Source of the DNA: Hemerocallis citrina
Taxonomy: Eukaryota > Streptophyta > Magnoliopsida > Asparagales > Asphodelaceae
NCBI GenBank assembly: GCA_017893485.1
Contig: CM030364.1
Location: forward strand, 205,739,327 to 205,803,326
DNA length: 64,000 nt
Direction: 5' to 3'
Position numbers and translations under genes: made by a program. A model generated the notes under the pieces. That model saw only the letters and a program-made list of their open reading frames with translations. It was not told where the DNA came from and made no database searches. Shown here piece after piece: positions 35,871 through 47,760 of this stretch. Numbering within the stretch: position 1 is the first letter of the stretch; every line of letters starts with the position of its first letter.

Positions 35871-37062
35871 AGTGTAATAATTTATCAACACAATTAATCA
35901 AGTCTTAATCTAGACTTCACAAGATCTCCTCGGATCTACTCATAGCCTACCAATTTAAGACAATACCTAGATACGAGCCCAATGAGTGTTGTGCAATCTA
36001 GCTACCTAAATAAATAGATAAACTAGACACAAATTAAAAACCTCGCAAGTGTACGAATCGTTTATAGAAGCGTAGCAATAGCAAGGGTCGATCCCACAGA
36101 GATTGTAGAAATTAACTTACTAATCAATAGAAAATGTGAGAATGATAAAGAGTTGTTCTAAAGGTCTAAAAGAAATGAAAAGATTAAGATATACTGAATC
36201 ACAAATATTTATTAAGTAGTTGGGTTTAGATCTCCACCGATAGTCAATACTGCTAAGTTACCTTCTGAACTTCTTCTTATTACTCATATTTGTTCTCTTC
36301 AAGGGCAGGGTATCTACTCCTTAAAGTAATGTTTCCCTAAGCCAAGAATTAGGCATGCTATCTACTCTAATTCGTTTCTTTCATTAAGTATTTAGCATGG
36401 TATCTATTAAGTTGCACTTAAAGAAAACATAAGAACAGTGGAAACGAACAAATACTCAAGGTTCTAGAAATTGGTATCAGATCCAGATCCCTTAAGTTGA
36501 TCAAACCAAGAACCCCTAAGGATTTTCTTGTTACAAGTTATGAACACGAGATACGGGTCGTCTCAATATGCTCATATAACAGATTCAGATAGATGGTAAT
36601 GCAAACTTGATATTCTCAAATTCTGTATGTCAGTCGACTGCTGTCAGAACTTGAGAACAAGTTTGATTATCATCAATCTATACCAATTCAATCAGATTCA
36701 ATCAATAAGTAAAGTAGAAGGATTCAGAAGAATATAGCACTACATAACTACGGCTTCAATCTACCCAACTATGAAATTAGTTCCACATAATAATATTTTT
36801 ATTGATCAACAAGTTCGAATACATGGTTAACATAAAAGAATTAGAAAGAGAAGGAATAAACTGATGTAGTTAGGCTAGATGACTCGGCTGGCTGTCACAC
36901 AGTCGATCGGCCGTTCCTTTCCTTATGCTTGATCTCCTCTCTCCTTCTTCAATGCTGATACCGTACTGCTCTTTACTTGATGATTCAGAAAGTTGTGTAT
37001 TTTTGTGATTCGGGAGCCTCCGCGTATATATATATATCCCCAGAATAATGCTTCTTGGTTGG

Positions 37063-37070
37063 TATTTATA
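37063..37070 (-). promoter_or_regulatory. TATA box of Athila-like LTR
   Basis: TATAAATA on minus, also at 45277-45270 in the other LTR. A (TA)4-5 run lies just upstream on minus. Confidence 0.55.
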
Positions 37071-37260
37071 GAACACGGCTAGAGAATTAGGGTTTGCACT
37101 CTTCTTTTATATAGAAAAGTCCTTTTCTTTTATTTATTTCCTCCCTTGTTGCTCTGCGTGTTCTTTCTTTCTCTTTTCTTCTATTCTTCCTTTTCTGTTC
37201 TGATTTGGATTAGATTTGGACGAATCTTCAAATATCTTATCTTTCAACTCTGTCGCCTAC

Positions 37261-37422
37261 CAGTCGACTTGTCAGCGAACCAGTCGACTGTGCCGAGACT
37301 TCTGAAGATTTCATAATTGATCATACAAGTCGACTGTGCTTTGGAATAAGTCAGCTGCAACGAGCGGCTGTGGAAAATCAACTTCTCTGTCCAGTCGACT
37401 GCTGTGGGGAACCAGTCGACCG
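37261..37422. promoter_or_regulatory. Palindrome pairs in left Athila LTR
   Basis: CAGTCGACTT at 37261 and CAGTCGACTG at 37281 (20 bp apart), a lone AAGTCGACTG at 37327, then CAGTCGACTG at 37392 and CAGTCGACCG at 37413 (21 bp apart). Spacers are unrelated. Another single copy remains at 36631. Confidence 0.6.
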
Positions 37423-37599
37423 ATGATCTGCAGTTTTCTGTGTATCATCCTTAAAATCTTGAATCTGCTTCGTTTCTCCGTTTTAGGCTGTTTCCTACGG
37501 AAAAGAGAAAATAAGAGTTAAATACCACATATAGAGCTTTTAAATGTCTAATTGCATTAAGATTATTGCTCTAAAATGTGAATAATATTGTGTTCATCA

Positions 37600-37614
37600 A
37601 ATACCCCCAAACTT
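37600..37614 (-). other. Polypurine tract of Athila-like element
   Basis: On minus AAGTTTGGGGGTATT directly precedes the LTR start TGATGAACAC. Confidence 0.85.
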
Positions 37615-38124
37615 AGCTTTTGCTTGTCCTCAAGCAAAAAGTAAATTTATGAACAAGGGAATAATAATAATAATAGACTCAACCACCAAGAATTCTTATT
37701 ATGCAAGCATCAAAATTTCGATATAAACAATTTCAAATAAAGTAAAAACAAGTATACTCACTTTCTCCAGTGTAATTGTTTAGTCATAATCCCCAAACCC
37801 AATCATATTTGTCATGCAATTAATTTTAATTATAGTATGTAACAACTCCATCTGTGATTATCCCTTTTCTCCACTACAAACCGAGTAGCAAACTAGAGTT
37901 TTTTTTTTTTTTTTTCAGAAGAATCTTCTCTAAAGTTGTCACTTGCCTTTTTACGTGAATGCAAAACATTTGTGATGAATCCACCCGGTTACTCAGCAAG
38001 TCACAAACTTTAAAGTGCTTTGCATACTCATATTTCAAGTTGCCGTTGGACGTAAAGGTAAACATTGGTGATGAATACCCCTAGTTACTAAGCACCCAAA
38101 ACATTGGAGTAGATTGACTTTATT

Positions 38125-38182
<58 letters not shown>

Positions 38183-38620
38183 TATTATCACTCTATTTAC
38201 TTAAACTCAATTTAGGACTAGATCTAAAGGGAATAATCACCAGAAAAAGTATCACATTTGTTTATTATGTATAATCGCATGACTCATATAATTTTGTAAG
38301 GCATTATGAAACTTAACAATCCTAAAGTAAATAAGTATCATTACTATTACTTTATAAGAATTTGTTTATCCTAAAAAAATTTTTAAAAGACTCCAAATAT
38401 AACTAACTAATACCCCCAAACTTAGATGGAACATTGTCCTCAATGTTCGCGCAAAGCTTAAAATATAGGCATGTGTTACCATCTAGTAAGAAGGAGAGAC
38501 TAAAAATAAAAAGATGAATAACGAAAAGAAAATGAAAAGGAAAGTGTAAATACTCCCCTGAAAATTGGGTTGCCTCCCAATAAGCGCTGTGTTTTCTGTC
38601 TTCAGCTAGATTTGATGAGG
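37615..38620 (-). other. Noncoding 3' region of Athila-like element
   Basis: No envelope-like or other ORF. It contains an (AT)n microsatellite at 38128-38178 and a second motif near 38412 (CCCCCAAACTTAG) repeating the polypurine tract sequence at 37603. Confidence 0.65.
38128..38178. repeat. (AT)n microsatellite, about 25 units
   Basis: Uninterrupted AT run of about 51 bp. Confidence 0.95.
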
Positions 38621-39940
38621 TCATGCCATGTATTGAATGGTTTGAAGATTCACATCTTCCTCTTGCGGTTCTATGCTCATCTCTATGTATGGCTTCGCTC
38701 TATGCCCATTCACCTTAAATGTTTGATTCTTCTCTTTGCTGTGAACTTCCAATGCACCATGTGGAAAGACTCTTGTGACAATGTATGGCCCATACCATCT
38801 TGACATGAGCTTGCCTGGAAAAAGTCTTAATCTTGAGTTGTATATCAGTACCTTTTGTCCTTCATAAAACTCCTTCCTTGCTAGCTGTTTGTCATGGTAC
38901 AACTTGGTCCTTTCCTTGTACAATTTTGCATTTTCATATGCGTCGTGCCTCAACTCTTCAAGCTCATTTAGTTGCAATCTTCTTTTGTCTCCTGCTTGTT
39001 TCATATCAAAATTGAACCTTTTAATGGCCCAATAAGCTTTGTGTTCCAACTCCACTGGTAGATGACAGGCTTTTCCAAAAACCAAACGGTATGGTGACAT
39101 GCCGATGGGTGTTTTGTAAGCTGTTCGGTAGGCCCATAATGCATCATTCAAGCGCAGCGACCAATCCTTCCTCCTTGTGCTGACTGTCTTTTCCAAAATG
39201 CTCTTGATTTCTCTGTTGCTAATCTCCACCTGCCCACTAGTTTGAGGGTGATATGGGGTGCCCACTCTATGTGTGATACCATATTTCTTCATCAAAGAAG
39301 CAAATGGAAAGTTATTGAAGTGGCTCCCTCCATCACTAATTATTGCCCGGGGTGTACCAAACCTAGTGAAAATGTTCTCCTGCAAAAACTTAACAATAAC
39401 CTTGTGATCATTAGTTTTTGAGGGGACAGCCTCGACCCATTTAGACACATAATCCACACCCACAAGAATATATAAATAACCAAATGAGTTAGGAAAGGGA
39501 CCCATGAAGTCGATTCCCCAAACGTCAAAAAGCTCGATTACTTGGATGTTTTGCAGTGGCATCTGATTTCTAGAAGAGATGTTGCCTGTCCTTTGGCATT
39601 TGTCACAAGTCCTGCAAAAAGAAAAAACATCTTTAAATACTTTAGGCCAATAAAATCCAGATTGTAATACCTTGAGTGCTGTTCTTTTTGGTCCAAAATG
39701 TCCTCCACATGCATATTGGTGGCAATGTTGTAGAATACTTATTTGCTCTTCTTCTGCCACACATCTTCTTATAATTTGATCAGGGCAAAATTTGAACAAA
39801 TAAGGATCATCGCAATAATAGTGCTTGCACATAGCCACCAGTCGCTTTCTTTCTTGACTTGTCATACCTGGAGGGAAAACATGAGCAGTGAGATAATTTA
39901 CAATATCTGCAAACCATGGAAAATATGAGCAGTGAGATAC

Positions 39941-39970
39941 CAGTCGACTGGTCCTGTTACCAGTCAACTG
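39941..39970. promoter_or_regulatory. Palindrome pair in RNase H-integrase linker
   Basis: CAGTCGACTG at 39941 and CAGTCAACTG at 39961, 20 bp apart. The encoded peptide differs from those at the other pairs because the reading phase differs, so conservation is at DNA level. Confidence 0.55.
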
Positions 39971-41585
39971 TCCCGGTGATATGTTTATTTCAAATAGGTG
40001 TTCATCCGGGAAATTTTCATTAAGTGGGAGAATTCTTTCTTCCTCATGCAGTAGTCTGGACATGTGATCTGCCACAACATTGTCACTTCCTTTCTTGTCT
40101 CTAATCTCAAGATCGAATTCTTGAAGCAACAGCACCCATCTGATCAACCTAGGCTTAGCATCCTTTTTGGCAAACAAATATCTCAAAGCAACATGGTCAG
40201 TGAAAACAATAACTTTAGAACCAATTAAATATGATCTAAACTTCTCTACAGCAAAAATAACAGCTAACATTTCCTTTTCAGTAGTGGAATAATTTAGCTG
40301 TGCATCGTTTAAAGTTCGAGAAGTATAGTAAATAACATGGGGTGTCTTATTGATTCTTTGACCTAAAACAGCCTCTAAAGCATAATCACTTGCATCACAC
40401 ATGAGCTCGAAAGGATGGCTCCAATCTGGTGCCATGATAATAGGTGCAGAAATGAGAAGATTTTTCAATGTAATAAAAGCATTTGTGCATTCTTCTGTCC
40501 ATGCAAACTCAACATCCTTAGTCAACAAGTCACAAAGGGATTTGGAGATTTTTTAGAAATCTTCTATAGAACCCTGCATGTCCAAGAAAACTCCTAACAC
40601 CCTTGACTGTAGTGGGAGGGGGTAGTTTTGATATTATATCGATTTTCTCTTTGTCTACCTCTATACCTCTTTTTGACACCACATGTCCTAAGACAATACC
40701 TTGTTGTACCATAAAATGGCACTTTTCCCAATTCAGCACTAAATTGCATTCTTCACATCTTTTAAGCACACGCTGCAAATGGTTAAGGCATTCATCAAAA
40801 CAAGATCCAAAAATGCTAAAATCATCCATAAATACCTCGATGAACCTTTCCACCATGTCTGAAAAATATACTCATCATGCACCTCTGAAATGTAGTTGGT
40901 GCATTGCACAATCCAAAGGGCATCCTCTTGTATGCAAAAGTACCAAAAGGACATGTAAAAGTGGTTTTTTCTTGATCTTCTAGAGCAATAGCAATTTGAT
41001 TATAGCCACTATAACCATCTAAAAAGCAATAATGACTATATCCTGCTAATCTTTCTAACATTTGATCAATAAAAGGAAGAGGGAAGTGATCTTTCCTGGT
41101 TTCGTTATTCAGCTTCCTGTAGTCTATGCATACCCTCCATCCTGTAGTCACACTAGTAGGGATAAGCTCATTTTCTTCATTCTTCACCACTGTGACTCCA
41201 CTTTTCTTAGGCACTACATGTATAGGACTCACCCACTTGCTATCTGAGATTAGGTAAATGATTCCAACATCTAGTAGCTTCAAAATCTCTGCTCTTACCA
41301 CTTCCTTCATGTTTGGATTAAGCCTTCTCTGTGCTTCCCTACTTGGTTTTGCGTTGTCTTCAAGAAGTATTCTATGCATGCATTTGGATGGACTTATTCC
41401 CTTGATATCTGCAATGGTCCATCCAATTGCACCTTTGTGTTCTCGTAGTACCCTCAGCAACTTATCTTCTTCCTGTGCACTCCGGTTCGCAGCAATTATC
41501 ACAGGTAGCGTTTGGTTCTCGCCCAAGTATGCATGCTTCAAATGGTCGGGCAGCTGCTTAAGCTCTTCGTCTGGAAGTCTCGGTG

Positions 41586-41616
41586 CAGTCGACTGGTTCT
41601 GTCCACCAGTCGACTT
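41586..41616. promoter_or_regulatory. Palindrome pair in protease-RT linker
   Basis: CAGTCGACTG at 41586 and CAGTCGACTT at 41607, 21 bp apart, in a non-conserved linker of pol. Confidence 0.55.
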
Positions 41617-43931
41617 GTCTGCAGAAACAAAAATGTCATTAGTCACCAATTTTTCAAATACAGGTGCAAAGTTATCTGAATATGACTTTGGAGTTTCAAG
41701 GTGATGTACTGTCTCTGCAATCCCCCAGTCATCGTATTCCTGTTCAACATTAGATAAAGTTAGAGATTGTGTAATCGTGGCTTGTAGTGGTTCGACGCTA
41801 TGTACCTGAAATGTTTGATCAACAATCTCCTGAGCCACATCAACATTATAGCATTCATGATCATCATGTGGTAATTTAAGCGTATCAAACATTTTAAACT
41901 CAACTTTTTCTCCGTTTATCTTCATACTTATAGTACCCTTTTTAACACAAATTTTTATATCAGCTGTACTCATAAAGGGCCTACCTAGGATAATCGGTAG
42001 GGACGATGGCATTGAAGATTCTTCCATATCTAACACAACAAAATCAGCAGGCAAAATAAAATCGTTTACCTGAACTAGGACATCTTCCAAAATACCTCTA
42101 GGTCTTTTGATGCTGCGATCTGCCAACTGCAAAGTGATGGATGTTGGTTTAAGTTCCCCCAATCCTAGCTTTTCATAAACAGAGTAAGGAAGAAGATTGA
42201 TGCTTGCCCCCAAATCTAGCAGTGCCTTTTCAAAGAAGTGCTCACCAACCCTGCAAGGAATGGTAAAACTACCTGGGTCCTTCAATTTAGGAGGTAGTTT
42301 TCTTAATAATACAGCGCTCACTTCCTCTGTCAAAGCCACATCCTCCTTAACCTGAAATGTTCTTTTGTGAGTACAACAGTCCTTCAAAAATTTGGCATAA
42401 GAAGGAATTTGTTTAATAGCATCAAGTAAGGGGATATTAATTTCTACCTTTCTGAGAGTTTCAAAGATGTCAAATAAATGTTGTTCTTTCTTTTGCTTGA
42501 CTAACCTTTGAGGGAATGGTGGCACAACTGTTCTTTCTTTTTCACTTACCTTGTTGGAACCCAAAACTTTTGATGGTTGTGTTTCTGCTTCTTCTGTGTG
42601 TGTTCCAACTTTGTTGTCAATTATTTTACCATTTCTTAATGTTGTCACTACCTTGAGCTGTTCTTGGCCTCCAGGGTTTGGTATAGTTTGTGATGGGAGT
42701 TCACCTGCCTTTCGTTCGCTTAATTCTTTCGCAATTTGACCAATTTGCGTTTCCAACTTCTAAATTGCTTGCCCTTGTTGGTTGCTTGTTTGATGTTGTT
42801 GTTGGAGCAATTGAAGAACGGTGGATTCAAAATCCAACTTCTTCTGTTCTTGAACTGGCCTATCAAACCCACTTCCCATTTGGAAGTTCCGTGCATGTCC
42901 TTGTGTGAATTGAGTCTCTTGATTATTCTGATTATTGCTCCAGGAGAAGTTTGGATGGTTCCTCCACCCTGGATTGTATGTGTTCGAGAAGGGATTGTTC
43001 TTTTGTGGAAACACTCCTCAACCTACATAGTTTGCATGCTCCTGATCTGTGAAAGAAGACATGGGACATGTATCAGTGGTATGATCTACATGAGAACAAA
43101 TTGCACAAATTTCGTTTGTTTGATTTTTAACTCCACCCATCATCGACATTGCATTAACAAGCATATCAATTTTCTTGTTCATGTTTACCATTTCTAATTG
43201 AATGTTATTGCTATTAGAAATTTCGTAAACTCCCTGTTTTTTGGAAGGGCCCCTCCTTGTTGAGAATTGTTGTGAATTCTCGCTGAGTTCTTCAAATAGT
43301 TCAATGGCCTCTTCACCGCTTTTCCTCATTAAGATCCCGTTGCAAGCTGAATCCACAATTGCCTTGTTAGTATCATTTAAACCTTCATAAAATGCTTGTA
43401 CCTGATCATCTTTAGGCATGTTGTGTGTAGGACATTTGAGAAGTTTGTTCTTGAAATCCTTCCATGCTTCGAAGAATAAATCTCCATCTTTTTGTTGGAA
43501 GAGTTGAATCTCCCTTTTCAGCTGTTTGGTCCTTTGGGCTGGAAAGAATTCTTTCAAGAATTTTGTCGCCAATTGCTCCCATGAGTTTATTGATCCTGGT
43601 TCCAAAGAATTATACCATAGTTTAGCGTTAAGTTTTAAGGAAAAAGGAAACAAGATTAACCTGATTTGTTCAGGGGTAAGCCCTTGGACGCTTTGTGTCC
43701 TGCAAAGATCGAAAAAATCTTGTAGATGGAGATGAGGCTCTTCATCTGGCTTGCCACTAAAGTGGGGAACCATGCTAATTAATTGAGGAGATAGATGCAT
43801 GTTTCCTGTGACATTAGGCTGATACGCAATGCAGGAAGGTTGCTCGATATTCTTAGGCGTGAACTTGTCCTGCATTGGCACTCGATTTGGCATTTCCTCA
43901 CCCATTGCTGCATGTGAGCTGGGTCTCTGAG

Positions 43932-43962
43932 CAGTCGACTGGTTTGTAGAGACAGTCGACTG
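43932..43962. promoter_or_regulatory. Palindrome pair near gag N-terminus
   Basis: CAGTCGACTG at 43932 and again at 43953, 21 bp apart. On minus it encodes two NQST repeats near residue 35 of gag. Confidence 0.55.
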
Positions 43963-44149
43963 GTTTACTACAACCAGCTTACCTAGTCTGTGCAAAGTGC
44001 GTTCTGTTTCTGCGTCAATAGGTAGTAGTTCTGGACGAAGTGATCTCCTTCCGTGCATCCACCAAAATCCTGTAACCTAAAAGAAAAATAAAATTAAAAG
44101 AAAGAAAATAAAAACTTTCCACTGATCTGTAAGTTAAAATACTAGACAA

Positions 44150-44167
44150 TCCCCGGCAACAGCGCCA
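44150..44167 (-). other. Primer-binding site, tRNA-Asp type
   Basis: On minus TGGCGCTGTTGCCGGGGA lies 6 bp after the LTR end. It matches the complement of the plant tRNA-Asp 3' end with one mismatch, the primer used by Athila-group elements. Confidence 0.85.
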
Positions 44168-44173
44168 AAAACT

Positions 44174-45806
44174 TGTTGTGCAATCTAGCTACCTAAATAA
44201 ATAGATAAACTAGACACAAATTAAAAACCTCGCAAGTGTACGAATCGTTTATAGAAGCGTAGCAATAGCAAGGGTCGATCCCACAGAGATTGTAGAAATT
44301 AACTTACTAATCAATAGAAAATGTGAGAATGATAAAGAGTTGTTCTAAAGGTCTAAAAGAAATGAAAAGATTAAGATATACTGAATCACAAATATTTATT
44401 AAGTAGTTGGGTTTAGATCTCCACCGATAGTCAATACTGCTAAGTTACCTTCTGAACTTCTTCTTATTACTCATGTTTGTTCTCTTTAAGGGCATGGTAT
44501 CTACTCCTTAAAGTAATGTTTCCCTAAGCCAAGAATTAGGCATGGTATCTACTCTAATTCGTTTCTTTCATTAAGTATTTAGCATGGTATCTACTAAGTT
44601 GCACTTAAAGAAAACATAAGAACAGTGGAAACGAACAAACACTCAAGGTTCTAGAAATTGGTATCAGATCTAGATCCCTTAAGTTGATCAAACCAAGAAC
44701 CCCTAAGGATTCCCTTGTTACAAGTTATGAACATGAGATACAAGTCGTCTCAATATGCTCATATAACAGATTCAGATATATGGTAATGCAAACAAGATAT
44801 TCTCAAATTCTGTATGTCAGTCGACTGGCTGTCACCTCAGTCGACTGCTCTCAGAACTTGAGAACAAGTTTGATTATCATCAATCTATACCAATTCAATC
44901 AGATTCAATCAATAAGTAAAGTAGAAGGATTCAGAAGAATATAGCACTACATAACTACGGCTTCAATCTACCCAACTATGAAATTAGTTCCACATAATAA
45001 TATTTTTATTGATCAACAAGTTCGAATACATGGTTAACATAAAAGATTTAGAAAGAGAAGGAATAAACTGATGTAGTTAGGCTAGATGACTCGGCTGGCT
45101 GTCACACAGTCGATCGGCCGTTCCTTTCCTTATGCTTGATCTCCTCTCTCCTTCTTCAATGCTGATACCGTACTGCTCTTTACTTGATGATTCAGAAAGT
45201 TGTGTGTTTTTGTGATTCGGGAGCCTCCGCGTATATATATATATCCCCAGAATAATGCTTCTTGGTTGGTATTTATAGAACACGGCTAGAGAATTAGGGT
45301 TTGCACTCTTCTTTTTTATAGAAAAGTCCTTTTCTTTTATTTATTTCCTCCCTTGTTGCTCTGCGTGTTCTTTCTTTCTCTTTTCTTCTATTCTTCCTTT
45401 TCTGTTCTGATTTGGATTAGATTTGGACGAATCTTCAAATATCTTATCTTTCAACTCTGCCGCCTACCAGTCGACTTGTCAGCGAACCAGTCGACTGTGC
45501 CGAGACTTTTGAAGATTTCATAATTGATCATACAAGTCGACTGTGCTTTGGAATAAGTCGGCTGCAATGAGCGGCTATGGAAAATCAACTTCTCTGTGCA
45601 GTCGACTGCTGTGGGGAACCAGTCGACCGATGATCTGCAGTTTTCTGTGTATCATCCTTAAAATCCTGAATCTGCTTCGTTTCTCCGTTTTAGGCTGTTT
45701 CCTACGGAAAAGAGAAAATAAGAGTTAAATACCACATATAGAGCTTTTAAATGTCTAATTGCATTAAGATTATTGCTCTAAAATGTGAATAATATTGTGT
45801 TCATCA
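44174..45806 (-). repeat. 5' LTR of Athila-like element (right copy)
   Basis: 1633 bp. It keeps the palindrome pair at 44818/44838 that is reduced to one in the other LTR, plus pairs at 45468/45488 and 45599/45620 and a lone site at 45534. Confidence 0.94.
44818..44847. promoter_or_regulatory. Intact palindrome pair in right Athila LTR
   Basis: CAGTCGACTG at 44818 and 44838, 20 bp apart with spacer GCTGTCACCT. A decayed relative with a similar spacer (GGCTGTCACA then CAGTCGATCGG) is at about 45090-45115. Confidence 0.6.
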
Positions 45807-46357
45807 ATGAGCTTCGTACGAGACTATAATATACATACGAGCCAAATAAGCTACGTATGAGACCACAACTACATATAGGTCAGGCGAGCCACGTATGAGA
45901 CAACAACCTACATATAAAAACAACCATACAGGTAATCAACCTAGAAGCAACCGAACGTGCTTACTAGCAACTTGATCTTCTATAATTAGAAGCAACAGAA
46001 GAATCTACAAATAATCTAAAATATGCATTCTACCAATGAGAAGCCCAAAAGCGACAAAAAGCCTTCCGACAGCCTAGAAACAACCAGTGCTACGCTTATC
46101 AGATTTCAACAGAAATATACTTTTTAGAAAGGTAAGAATATCTATCACAACTATCTAGTAGAACACTATTTCAGATTGTGTAAGGAATCCAAAATTCGGT
46201 CCATCGAACACAAGCAAACAGTTTACCCAAACTGCATATTTTCAACAAAAAGTTGAAACTTTGTAAGTTGGTAACTTTTGCTCTACTCGTCGAAATCTAA
46301 TGAAACTGGACAATTTGAAAAGGTGGGAACATCTACTAAAACTTCCCAGTTGACCAC
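45807..46357. repeat. Part of long LTR: short repeats and start of ~185-bp satellite
   Basis: 45807-45910 has three ~45-bp units (ATACGAGCC...CTACGTATGAGAC), one of which is split by the Athila insertion. From about 46140 the first satellite unit is visible, ending CCAGTTGACCAC at 46357, where the next element inserted. Confidence 0.75.
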
Positions 46358-47476
46358 TGTAACTGCTGTTTTCCCAAAAACGTATTTTCTGTATTTAAAT
46401 TTTCGCAATTTATTTTTTTCGGATTTTCAAATTCTTTTGTCAAGATGTATTCTTGACTCTTCTATTAAAATCTATTTTCGATCAATAATTTCAATTGTAA
46501 CTATTTTCTATGATTTTATATTGAAATACAATTCCCATTTTTGTTATTATTACTCTTATCGTTATTATTACTGTTATTATTGTTGTTATTATTATTATTA
46601 TTATTAATTTTGGCTGGTTATTGAAAATCCATTTCTATGTGCTAATTGTATATATATCTATTTTAAATAAACTCTATAGTGTAATGCAAATTACTTTTTT
46701 TATATAGATCAAATTTTATCTAATATTTTTATAAATATTTTCTATTGGATTTAATAATCCTAAAACCATATTGGATTTTCTTTAAAACCTATTATCCATA
46801 CCTATTTATCCTATTCTAACCCATACCCGTTATTTCACCCCAACCCAAACCCGTCAGCTAACTCTAAACCCTAAACATACCCCATATATATACTCATTTA
46901 CCAACTGTTCATCTTCAACCCTTGCAGCCGCCAACTCTTCACCTTCCCCTCTCTCTTTCTCCCTTCCCATCTCCTGCACTTCACCCCTGCACGCCACCGC
47001 GTTGCACCCCACAGTGCCCTACCCCCCGTGCGCCTCTCGATCTCTCCCTAGCCCCTGGTGGTGCCGCCCTGTCGTGATGCCAACAACCGCTCTGCTCTCC
47101 CCCTCGCGCCGCCCTTGGTAGCCCCATGTTGTCTCCCTTCCCTGCTGTGCCCTTCGACGATAACCGTATCGCACTACTCTTTCCCCGACGCCAGCGAAAC
47201 CCTCGCCCCAGCGCTGCACCAGCCACCTCCACCCTGTACTTTCTTACAGTCGCCACTGTAGTGCCCGTCTCCCTTCTTCTCTCGACGACGCAGCCAGCGC
47301 AACACCGTCTCCCCTGTTGTCAACAGCCCAGCCGATGCTGCCCCTGCCTGGCCCTACCTCCTTCCGAGCGGTGCCAATAGTGCAGCTACCCTGTGCTGTT
47401 TCCCTCCGCAGCGACCGTCAAACAACAACCCCTCCTCTATTCCTGGGCTGATCACCATTGAGTAATCTCGGCCGTC

Positions 47477-47760
47477 GATCTCCTTTTGATCATCTCGATC
47501 ATGATCTAGACCGTCTGATCAGATCACCGTCATCAGCAGCTTTTGATCATCAGCCGTCCGATCCTCCATTTGATCATCACCAAGCTATTGGATCTAAGTC
47601 GTCCAATCATTGATCATCGCGATCGTGATCTCGACCGTCGGATCTCTTTTGATCATCATGATCACGATCATCATCTTGGTCTTGATCTTGATCTTGATCT
47701 TCGATCTCAGCCGTCCGATCGATCGATCACACTTGATCTCGGCCCTTGATCGTCCCGATC
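47477..47760. repeat. GATC-dense block
   Basis: Twenty-seven GATC tetramers occur in about 290 bp, in irregular phrases such as TTTTGATCATC and GCCGTCCGATC. The related block in the 3' LTR is at about 54040-54325. Confidence 0.85.

Larger units (their letters stand above)
35987..37599 (-). repeat. 3' LTR of Athila-like element (left copy)
   Basis: 1613 bp, plus-strand ends TGTTGTGCAATC and GTGTTCATCA. It has a TATA box at 37070-37063 on minus. Compared with the other LTR it lacks 20-21 bp at 36641, exactly one palindrome plus spacer. Confidence 0.94.
38621..44058 (-). pseudogene. Athila-like gag-pol polyprotein, broken
   Basis: Gag starts at ATG 44058 and includes the gag core (PHFSGKPDEEPHLHL...) and a zinc-knuckle-like C-x2-C segment near 43100. 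TGA at 43020-43018 and TAG near 42758 interrupt the same frame. Protease near 42220 has ALLDLGASINLLP. RT covers about 41350-40700 with GYNQIAI and the catalytic FMDDF; a 1-nt shift near 40860 splits it. A second break is near 40535. RNase H follows (about 40460-40060), then integrase: zinc finger near 39730-39600 ending CDKCQ, and the D, D, E residues in [16 protein letters not shown] and GQVEISN. The frame ends at 38621. Three polyprotein linkers contain a palindrome pair. Confidence 0.93.
35987..45806 (-). mobile_element. Athila-like Ty3/gypsy element with TSD ATGAG
   Basis: LTRs at 35987-37599 and 44174-45806 flank a minus-strand gag-pol. ATGAG is duplicated at 35982-35986 and 45807-45811. 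The PBS matches tRNA-Asp, as in Athila elements, and the polypurine tract AAGTTTGGGGGTATT abuts the 3' LTR. There is no room for an envelope-like third ORF between integrase and the 3' LTR, apart from about 1 kb of noncoding sequence. By eye the LTRs differ by about 25 substitutions and a few indels over 1.6 kb, so this is one of the younger insertions here, yet pol is already broken. Confidence 0.94.

Noticed and set aside
36631..45629. CRISPR-like array (repeats of 10 bp with variable spacers)
   Set aside because: Only two repeats per cluster, spacers of 10-11 bp, clusters kilobases apart inside a plant retroelement, and no cas genes. The layout is not CRISPR.
46858..46875. Telomere-like TAAACCCTAAAC
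   Set aside because: Too short (under three units) and located within LTR sequence.
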